From CAZCWX01 sp964502465 (GTDB lineage Bacteria; Desulfobacterota; Binatia; Bin18), in the NCBI GenBank assembly GCA_964502465.1, contig CAZCWX010000716.1, forward strand, positions 1-7,122: 7,122 nucleotides of DNA, in the 5' to 3' direction. Within the stretch, counting starts at the first letter, position 1; every line of letters starts with the position of its first letter. A program made the translations under genes and the position numbers. Below are positions 1 through 4,845 of this stretch, piece by piece. Below the pieces are notes generated by a model that did not search any database, was not told the origin of the DNA, and saw only the letters and a program-made list of their open reading frames with translations.

Positions 1-464
1 AGCAGGTGACTGTAGGGATAACGCTCAGCGATCCACAAGGAGAGCGATCCCCAGCCACAGCCAAGTTCCAGCACCTCCAAGTCATCATAGAACTGCGCGC
101 GCTGGCAGGTGAGGTCGAGCATCGATTCTTCTGCTGCGTCGAGGGTGGTGACTCCAGGTGGCCAGTAACACCCGCTGTACTTGAGACGGCTTCCAAGAAC
201 ACGTTGAAAGAAAGCCGGAGGCAGTTCATAGTGCTGCTCATTGGCTTTTTCTGGCTGCAGAGCGATCGGACTGTGACGGAGCTGCGCGATGAATTGTTGC
301 AGGTGCTGACGCGGTGACGGCTCCTCTCGTAGCTGGCTATGATCGGCCCCTCCGTGCCTCTGCTGCTCCTGGCGCAACCGCAAGGCGAGGAGCCGCCGGA
401 TCCCCCACCGGGTGAGCCAATCAGGCACGAGGCCTCTCTCCACCAGTTCAAGGGCAGGGTTCAC
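1..464 (-). CDS. SAM-dependent methyltransferase, cyclopropane-fatty-acid-synthase superfamily (3' part missing)
   Basis: Reading leftward, a frame opens with GTG at 464-462 and stays open for 154 codons to the window edge, so only the N-terminal part is present. Visible motifs are an N-terminal helical stretch (VERGLVPDWLTRWGIRRLL, residues 8-26), ANEQHYELP at 74-82, LKYSGCYW at 94-101, and the SAM-binding motif I VLELGCGWGSL at 131-141. These are typical of the class I methyltransferases annotated as cyclopropane-fatty-acid synthase family or coclaurine N-methyltransferase-like, which are often about 340-350 residues long. The GTG start is set by AGGAG five bases upstream; an overlapping ATG at 466 meets an immediate TGA. 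The gene begins 33 bases after the B12 regulator stop with no terminator between, so the two are probably co-transcribed. Family assignment is firm. The substrate is unknown: a lipid is inferred from context, but an amine is possible. Confidence 0.9.
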   Translation of the reverse strand, partial: MNPALELVERGLVPDWLTRWGIRRLLALRLRQEQQRHGGADHSQLREEPSPRQHLQQFIAQLRHSPIALQPEKANEQHYELPPAFFQRVLGSRLKYSGCYWPPGVTTLDAAEESMLDLTCQRAQFYDDLEVLELGCGWGSLSLWIAERYPYSHL

Positions 465-466
465 AT

Positions 467-474
467 CCTCTCCT
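467..474 (-). promoter_or_regulatory. Shine-Dalgarno sequence deciding the GTG start of the leftward methyltransferase
   Basis: On the minus strand AGGAGAGG precedes GTG (464-462); the AGGAG core lies five bases from the start codon. It sits in the 33-base gap after the regulator stop codon and is the best ribosome-binding site in the window. It supports translation of a gene that has no usable ATG here. Confidence 0.75.
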
Positions 475-497
475 TTTCAACATCCGGTCAGATACCA

Positions 498-1496
498 TTA
501 TTGCTGGAGCGGTCGAGAACGAAGCGTTTCGAGGTACGTGCGCAGGCTGCGCATGTCGTCGAGTCTTGTCGCTCCAACTGTGCGGAGAACATCCTCGTAG
601 TGCTCCGACGCGCGCCCCCCAACGAGGATCGCTATCTCTCGTGCAAGATAACGACGTAAGTGCTCCAGTTCACCTCGGACCCGCGGGTCGTCAGTGGGAT
701 ACACCAGGCTCAGGGCCACCGCTCTCGCCTGACTCTGCTGGGCAGCTCCGGCGATCTCTTCTGCCGGAAGATTCGTTCCCAAATATGTCACTCGCCATCC
801 CTCGGATACCGCTGTTGCCGCAACAACCAGCGCCCCGAGTTCGTGCATCTGCCCAACAGGCGTCGCCACCACAAGGTTTGGCGCGACTGACGAGGGGATA
901 CAACTCCCTTTCACATTGCCCAAAAATGTGCGTACCACCGCAGAAGCCAGGTGCTCATGCGCCACGCGCAATTCGCCGTCACGCCAGAGCTCACCGATGT
1001 TATACAGCAGCGGAATAATAACCTGCTCGATCAACGCGGTCTGCCCAAGCGTCACAGCGGCCTGCGCCAGGGCGGATTCCAATGCCTCGGTGTCAAGGTG
1101 CTCCACTGCAGCCAGACAGGTCGCCACAGAGACGGTAGATTCCTGCTGTGTCATCCGTTCCCCGTTGGTATGTACTTGTCGTGGAGGAGAAAGGAGAGCA
1201 CGGTTTTCTCGATTTCCCTGCTGGTGAGCGAGAGCTGCGGCCTCGTCGGCGCTCACCAAGGCGAGGAGTTTTTTTGTTGGCAGCTGGGCAATCTGTCCGA
1301 TACTCCGTCCAGCGCTGATCGCCCGACACAACAACATCAATCGCTCGACATCTGCGTCCGAATATATCCGTCGTTGAGTTGGGGTGCGCTGTGGTATCAC
1401 TGCCTGATAGCGTTTTTCCCACATGCGAATCACATGCGGCGAGAGACCAACGCGGCGTGCGACAACTTTGATGGGATGTCCTTCTTCCCGCGGCAT
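498..1496 (-). CDS. MerR-family, cobalamin-binding photoreceptor-type transcriptional regulator (CarH/LitR type)
   Basis: This 332-residue protein has an N-terminal MerR-like helix-turn-helix (about residues 8-75, with IKVVARRVGLSPHVIRMWEK). A linker follows, then a helical cap domain (about 125-195) and a B12-binding Rossmann domain (about 205-325). The cap contains the W-x9-EH signature of B12 photoreceptors (W171, E181, H182). The B12 domain has GQMHELG at 215-221, where H218 is the expected lower axial cobalt ligand, then TYLGTNLP and LVGG. Known CarH/LitR proteins bind adenosylcobalamin, repress as tetramers in the dark and release DNA on illumination. Oddities: an Arg (172) follows the Trp where Thermus CarH has the His of its light-state bis-His adduct, and the residue two before H218 is Gln rather than Asp/Glu. 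The ATG at 1496 is needed for a complete HTH, has no Shine-Dalgarno, and lies just after a predicted -10 box. The gene is divergent from the lipid operon and probably autoregulated. Confidence 0.93.
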   Translation of the reverse strand: MPREEGHPIKVVARRVGLSPHVIRMWEKRYQAVIPQRTPTQRRIYSDADVERLMLLCRAISAGRSIGQIAQLPTKKLLALVSADEAAALAHQQGNRENRALLSPPRQVHTNGERMTQQESTVSVATCLAAVEHLDTEALESALAQAAVTLGQTALIEQVIIPLLYNIGELWRDGELRVAHEHLASAVVRTFLGNVKGSCIPSSVAPNLVVATPVGQMHELGALVVAATAVSEGWRVTYLGTNLPAEEIAGAAQQSQARAVALSLVYPTDDPRVRGELEHLRRYLAREIAILVGGRASEHYEDVLRTVGATRLDDMRSLRTYLETLRSRPLQQ

Positions 1497-1503
1497 AGTG
1501 AAA

Positions 1504-1531
1504 AGTATATTTATTATTAAAATTTTGTCAA
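1504..1531 (-). promoter_or_regulatory. Leftward promoter of the B12 regulator
   Basis: On the minus strand TTGACA (1531-1526) and TATACT (1509-1504) are separated by 16 bases, a near-consensus sigma70 pair. Only seven bases lie between the -10 box and the regulator ATG at 1496, so transcription should begin at or within a base or two of the start codon. The -35 box itself fits the TnnACA pattern seen at the rightward promoter, which would allow autoregulation. This is motif-based only. Confidence 0.6.
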
Positions 1532-1547
1532 ACTTTTAACCGACAAA
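1524..1547. repeat. Inverted repeat TTTGTC / GACAAA over the leftward -35 region
   Basis: TTTGTC (1524-1529) and GACAAA (1542-1547) form 6-bp arms around a 12-base AT-rich spacer, and the left arm overlaps the leftward -35 box. With GACAAA at 1573 and GACAAC at 1584 there are four GACA-type half-sites in about 66 bases. It may be a regulator site, but six-base arms in AT-rich DNA can occur by chance. Confidence 0.4.
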
Positions 1548-1559
1548 TGAATGAGTATT

Positions 1560-1603
1560 GCTTGCTATTTTAGACAAAAACTTGACAACAATCCGTAGCA
1601 AGC
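1560..1603. repeat. Perfect 8-bp inverted repeat bracketing the operator
   Basis: GCTTGCTA (1560-1567) and TAGCAAGC (1596-1603) are exact reverse complements separated by 28 bases. The spacer contains both TnnACA units and the rightward -35 box, and the right arm lies in the -35/-10 spacer. The repeat centre (1581.5) is within about 3 bases of the centre of the two TnnACA units. It may be the operator of a second regulator or part of an extended photoreceptor operator. The sequence fact is certain; the function is inferred. Confidence 0.6.
1569..1590 (+). promoter_or_regulatory. Candidate CarH/LitR operator: two 11-bp direct repeats
   Basis: TAGACA (1571-1576) and TTGACA (1582-1587) are spaced exactly 11 bp and both fit nnTnnACAnnn, the repeat unit described for CarH operators, where each unit is contacted by one MerR-type DNA-binding domain. 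The second unit is the -35 box of the rightward promoter, so occupancy would block RNA polymerase. Only two clear units are seen; the 11-bp steps on either side do not match, whereas the Thermus operator has three. Confidence 0.6.
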
Positions 1604-1610
1604 CTATCTT
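1582..1610 (+). promoter_or_regulatory. Rightward promoter of the lipid operon
   Basis: TTGACA (1582-1587) and TATCTT (1605-1610) are separated by an ideal 17 bases. The -35 is consensus and the -10 matches TATAAT at four of six positions, which fits a repressed promoter. Transcription should begin near 1617, giving a leader of about 38 bases before the small ORF at 1655, or about 115-190 bases before the two candidate desaturase starts. Confidence 0.6.
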
Positions 1611-1654
1611 TCGTACACAAGAAACAAGGCGCTACGGCACAGGAGACGACCAGC

Positions 1655-1816
1655 ATGACATCCCCCAGCCGCCACTCTCCGACACCAAGGCATTCGACGG
1701 AACGGCTCTTTTCCGCTAATCAGGGCAAGCATGAAGAAAGACAGCGCCTCTGGCGCTCAGAACCCCACAAGCCGAAAGCGACTCTCGCACTCTCTCTATG
1801 GTTCGACAATGAATAA
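1655..1816 (+). CDS. Possible 53-residue leader peptide ahead of the desaturase
   Basis: ATG at 1655 follows AGGAG (1641-1645) by nine bases, the best ribosome-binding site upstream of the rightward operon. It opens a 53-codon frame ending at TAA 1814-1816. The peptide is basic and rich in Ser, Pro, His and Arg (begins MTSPSRHSPTPRHSTERLF, ends LALSLWFDNE); I recognise no domain, signal peptide or membrane segment. The frame overlaps the N-terminal coding part of the desaturase frame. Its stop overlaps an in-frame desaturase ATG (1809) in the arrangement ATGAATAA, which would suit translational coupling. It may be a leader peptide that sets desaturase translation, or a chance ORF in a long 5' region if the desaturase really starts at 1731. 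Confidence 0.4.
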   Translation: MTSPSRHSPTPRHSTERLFSANQGKHEERQRLWRSEPHKPKATLALSLWFDNE

Positions 1817-2792
1817 TACTTTCCCCCAGCAGCAACAGGTCTCTTCACGACCTTTCCATCTTCTGACCACCGTCATTCGTTGGTTTGATTCTTGGGCAGG
1901 CATAGACGAAAGGGCGAGCGAGCACCCTCCTCGGGTAGACTGGCTGCGCGTCTTACCGTTTATCGCTATGCATGCGATGTGTTTTGCGGTCATCTGGGTC
2001 GGGTGGAGTTGGAGTGCGGTTGCGGTTGCCGGTGCGTTGTATGTAATCCGCATGTTCGCCATCACCGGCTTCTACCACCGGTATTTCTCCCACCGGGCGT
2101 TCAAAACCTCACGGTGGTGCCAATTCGTTTTTGCGCTGCTCGGTGCCAGTGCCGTGCAACGTGGCCCGCTCTGGTGGGCGGCCCACCATCGCCACCACCA
2201 TGCCAATTCCGACCGCGTAGAAGACACCCACTCACCGCTTCACCATGGTTTTCTCTGGAGTCACATGGGCTGGTTTACTTCGCGAGCCGCTTTCGCAACC
2301 AATTTGCGAGTCGTCCCAGATCTCGCCAAATTCTCTGAACTCTGTTTCCTCGACCGTTTTGACATTGTCATCGCCCTCCTGTTAGCAGTCTCCCTTTATA
2401 GTCTTGGCCTCGGTCTAGAAATCTTCGCCCCTGAGCTCGCCACAAGCGGCATGCAGATATTGGTCTGGGGATTTTTTATTTCGACAGTCATCCTGTACCA
2501 TTGCACCTATACGATTAACTCACTCGCGCATCAGATAGGGAGGAAACGCTACGATACCAAGGACCAGAGCGGCAATAGCCTCCTCTTAGCGTTCATTACT
2601 TTCGGTGAAGGGTGGCATAACAATCACCACCACTATCCGGCCTCGGTGCGCCAAGGGTTCTATTGGTGGGAGATCGATCTCACCTATTATCTACTCGTGT
2701 TACTCTCATGGACAGGTGTCATCTGGGACCTTAAACCGGTGCCACAACATGTGCGCAACTCCCGACGGGCAGGTCTCCCTACTGCGGCCTAA
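1731..2792 (+). CDS. Acyl-CoA (delta-9 type) fatty acid desaturase
   Basis: This is a membrane di-iron desaturase that introduces a cis double bond into a fatty acyl chain. All three histidine boxes are present: HRYFSH (116-121), HRHHH (153-157) and HNNHH (296-300). The companion motifs NSLAH (263-267) and DTHSPLHHG (165-173) also match the stearoyl-CoA desaturase family. Hydrophobic segments lie at about 74-114, 128-142, 210-235 and 241-262, with another near 318-333. The length from this ATG is 353 residues, and recognisable family sequence begins only near residue 48. The start is uncertain: ATG 1731 has AGGG five bases upstream, while ATG 1809 (327 residues) overlaps the stop of the upstream small ORF. 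As the first enzyme gene of the operon, it probably supplies the double bond used by the methyltransferase downstream. The FAD gene follows after 26 bases. Confidence 0.93.
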   Translation: MKKDSASGAQNPTSRKRLSHSLYGSTMNNTFPQQQQVSSRPFHLLTTVIRWFDSWAGIDERASEHPPRVDWLRVLPFIAMHAMCFAVIWVGWSWSAVAVAGALYVIRMFAITGFYHRYFSHRAFKTSRWCQFVFALLGASAVQRGPLWWAAHHRHHHANSDRVEDTHSPLHHGFLWSHMGWFTSRAAFATNLRVVPDLAKFSELCFLDRFDIVIALLLAVSLYSLGLGLEIFAPELATSGMQILVWGFFISTVILYHCTYTINSLAHQIGRKRYDTKDQSGNSLLLAFITFGEGWHNNHHHYPASVRQGFYWWEIDLTYYLLVLLSWTGVIWDLKPVPQHVRNSRRAGLPTAA

Positions 2793-2818
2793 CCCTAGAA
2801 CCACACTGCCTGCGACTC

Positions 2819-4063
2819 ATGAAAATCGCCATTGTCGGCACCGGTATCTCTGGCTTGGTTGTCGCCTACCTGCTCAGTCCAAAGTATGACATTACCGTCT
2901 TCGAAGCCAATGACTATATAGGTGGCCATACGCATACCATCGAAGTGGAACAGCAAGGAACAACCTACGCTGTTGATACTGGGTTTATCGTGTTTAATGA
3001 CTGGACGTATCCAAATTTTGTCAGGCTCTTAGCACGCTTGGGGGTCGCTTCGCAGCCAAGCACCATGAGTTTTAGTGTGAAATGTGAAAAGACCGGCCTG
3101 GAGTACAATGGCACGTCTTTGAACACGTTGTTTGCCCAACGGCGTAACCTGTTGCGGCCGGCATTCTACCGCATGGTACGAGATATCCTCCGCTTCAACT
3201 CCGCTGCCCCAGCCCTCCTGCAGAACGACGCACTTGATCTAACCCTCAGCCACTATCTCGAGGCACACCGCTATTCGCACGAGTTCGTGGAGCACTATCT
3301 TCTTCCCATGGGCGCGGCTATCTGGTCGGCCAATCCCCAGCAGATGCGCCGCTTCCCAGCTCGTTATTTTGTGCAGTTTTTTCACAATCACGGTATGCTG
3401 AACCTCAACAATCGTCCGCAATGGCGCGTGATCATGGGAGGCTCTGCCCGGTATGTCGAGGCATTAACGCGTCCCTACCGGGAGCGTATTCGCTTGCGAT
3501 GTCCCATTCAGTCCATTACCAGATATCCTAGTCATGTTGAGGTACAACCACGGCATGGTGAAAAAGAACGATTCGATCAGGTGGTGATCGCTACCCACAG
3601 CGACCAGGCGCTCGCTCTGCTCACTGATCCAACGGAGGCAGAAGGCGAGGTGCTGAATGCTTTTCCCTATCAGGAAAATGAAGCGATTCTACATACCGAC
3701 TCGACTCTTTTGCCGCGGCGGCGTCTCGCCTGGGCAAGCTGGAATTATCATATCCTGCGAGAGGGACACGACCGGGTGGCGATTACCTATCATATGAACA
3801 GTCTCCAGAACTTGCGTGCGCTCCAGCCTTTCTGCGTCACCTTGAATCACAGCGATGCCATTGATCCAGCTACGGTGATCCGGCGCATCACGTATCACCA
3901 TCCAGTGTACACGCCTCGAGCGGTAGCCGCACAAAAACGGCACCACAGTCTCAATGGCGTGAATCGCACCTCTTTTTGCGGCGCGTACTGGGGATATGGA
4001 TTTCACGAGGATGGCGTGAACAGTGCGTTGACGGTTTGTCAGGCTTTTGGCAAGAGTCTCTAA
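2819..4063 (+). CDS. FAD-dependent oxidoreductase (flavin amine-oxidase-like, COG2907 type)
   Basis: This 414-residue protein has an N-terminal dinucleotide-binding fold with GTGISG at 7-12 and the ribose-binding acidic residue E29 (VFEA). The second glycine motif IGGHTHT lies at 34-40. Family-specific stretches follow: DTGFIVFNDWTYPNF (53-67), WSANPQQMRRFP (169-180), MGGSARYV (206-213) and LPRRRLAWASWNYH (298-311). The C-terminal FAD-contacting segment is CGAYWGYGFHEDGVNSAL (387-404). The same family forms the N-terminal half of plant cyclopropane fatty acid synthases and occurs beside cyclopropane-synthase-like genes in many bacteria. It is therefore a good candidate for oxidising or dehydrogenating the methylated acyl chain. 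The precise reaction is not known to me. No clear Shine-Dalgarno precedes the ATG, so translation may depend on the desaturase gene 26 bases upstream. The stop is two bases from the next start. Confidence 0.93.
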   Translation: MKIAIVGTGISGLVVAYLLSPKYDITVFEANDYIGGHTHTIEVEQQGTTYAVDTGFIVFNDWTYPNFVRLLARLGVASQPSTMSFSVKCEKTGLEYNGTSLNTLFAQRRNLLRPAFYRMVRDILRFNSAAPALLQNDALDLTLSHYLEAHRYSHEFVEHYLLPMGAAIWSANPQQMRRFPARYFVQFFHNHGMLNLNNRPQWRVIMGGSARYVEALTRPYRERIRLRCPIQSITRYPSHVEVQPRHGEKERFDQVVIATHSDQALALLTDPTEAEGEVLNAFPYQENEAILHTDSTLLPRRRLAWASWNYHILREGHDRVAITYHMNSLQNLRALQPFCVTLNHSDAIDPATVIRRITYHHPVYTPRAVAAQKRHHSLNGVNRTSFCGAYWGYGFHEDGVNSALTVCQAFGKSL

Positions 4064-4065
4064 TC

Positions 4066-4845
4066 ATGCACAGTTGCATTTATCAGGGTCAGGTCCGCCA
4101 TCGTCGTTTTGCCCCGGTGCCGCATGCGTTTCGCTATTCCCTCTTCATGATGTACCTTGATTTGGAAGAAGTACCACGGCTCTTCAAAGGACGCTGGCTG
4201 TGGTCCAGTGAGCGTTTCGCACTCGCCCAATTTCGCCGGACTGATTATCTTGGCGATCCTCAGATGCCTCTCGCCCAGGCAGTGCGTGAGTTGGTCGCTC
4301 AGCATACCGGCCGCCAGCCCCAGGGGCCGATCCGTCTGCTCACGCATCTGCGTTATTTCGGGTACTGTTTTAATCCAGTCAGCTTTTACTTTTGCTATGA
4401 TGCTTTCGGTCAGGCGGTCGAGACGATCGTAGCCGAAGTCACCAATACACCTTGGGGCGAACGTTCCTGTTATGTCCTCGACGAAAGACAAAACGAAGCC
4501 CATGGCAATAAAAAACGCTACCGTTTCGGCAAAACCTTCCATGTCTCGCCTTTTATGAGTATGGACGTTGACTATGACTGGCGCTTTCTTGAACCAGACA
4601 AACAGCTCGTCATCCATATGGATAGCCGCAAATCCGGCGACAAGTTCTTCGATGCCACCATGACCCTCTCCCGGCAGGAGATCACTGGGCCGGCCTTAGC
4701 CTGGTGTCTGTTGCGCTATCCGTTCATGACGGGCAAGGTCATCGCTGCTATTTATTTTCAAGCGCTGCGTCTGTGGCTGAAGAAGGCCCCCTTTTATCCC
4801 CATCCAGCGAAGACAGAGGTCAGATTGGAGAAGCAACGCCGATGA
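4066..4845 (+). CDS. DUF1365 family protein
   Basis: This 259-residue protein matches DUF1365 throughout. It has RHRRFAPVPHAFRYSLFMMY (11-30), LLTHLRYFGYCFNPVSFYFC (91-110), EVTNTPWGERSCYVL (124-138) and FHVSPFMSMDVDYDWRF (158-174), and ends in a basic tail. The biochemical role of the family is not established. It is found almost invariably beside the FAD oxidoreductase and a cyclopropane-synthase-like methyltransferase, so a role in fatty acid modification is inferred. The many invariant His, Tyr, Asn and Arg residues suggest an enzyme or lipid-binding protein. ATG 4066 is chosen because the family motif starts ten residues later and the FAD gene stops two bases before; an upstream in-frame ATG at 3976 would overlap that gene by 88 bases. 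Its TGA overlaps the next ATG (ATGA at 4842-4845). Confidence 0.93.
   Translation: MHSCIYQGQVRHRRFAPVPHAFRYSLFMMYLDLEEVPRLFKGRWLWSSERFALAQFRRTDYLGDPQMPLAQAVRELVAQHTGRQPQGPIRLLTHLRYFGYCFNPVSFYFCYDAFGQAVETIVAEVTNTPWGERSCYVLDERQNEAHGNKKRYRFGKTFHVSPFMSMDVDYDWRFLEPDKQLVIHMDSRKSGDKFFDATMTLSRQEITGPALAWCLLRYPFMTGKVIAAIYFQALRLWLKKAPFYPHPAKTEVRLEKQRR

Noticed and set aside
6..317. Rightward ORF of 103 codons at the left edge
   Set aside because: It is the shadow of the leftward methyltransferase, whose motifs are unmistakable on the minus strand.
465..497. Terminator between the regulator and the leftward methyltransferase
   Set aside because: The 33-base gap has no GC-rich hairpin followed by a T run; it holds only the ribosome-binding site.
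951..1520. A 189-codon rightward ORF opposite the B12 regulator
   Set aside because: It lies antisense to a gene with clear MerR and B12 motifs; its translation shows no family features and it has no convincing start signal.
1499..1531. Three 11-bp repeats across the leftward promoter as a second CarH operator
   Set aside because: Stepping by 11 from the leftward TTGACA gives TTAATA and TATACT, which fit TnnACA only partly; in such AT-rich DNA this is not convincing, although autoregulation remains possible.
1731..1816. Frameshift joining the 53-codon ORF to the desaturase
   Set aside because: The small frame has its own start and stop and no desaturase-like sequence, and the desaturase is complete without it.
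3976..4065. Longer DUF1365 form starting at ATG 3976
   Set aside because: It would overlap the conserved C-terminal FAD segment of the preceding gene; the family motif begins just after ATG 4066.
4060..4617. Leftward 185-codon ORF
   Set aside because: Antisense to DUF1365, whose conserved blocks span the same bases; no recognisable domain.
4704..4841. Longer methyltransferase form starting at ATG 4704
   Set aside because: It would overlap DUF1365 by over 140 bases; ATG 4842 gives the usual ATGA junction and a suitable GGAG.
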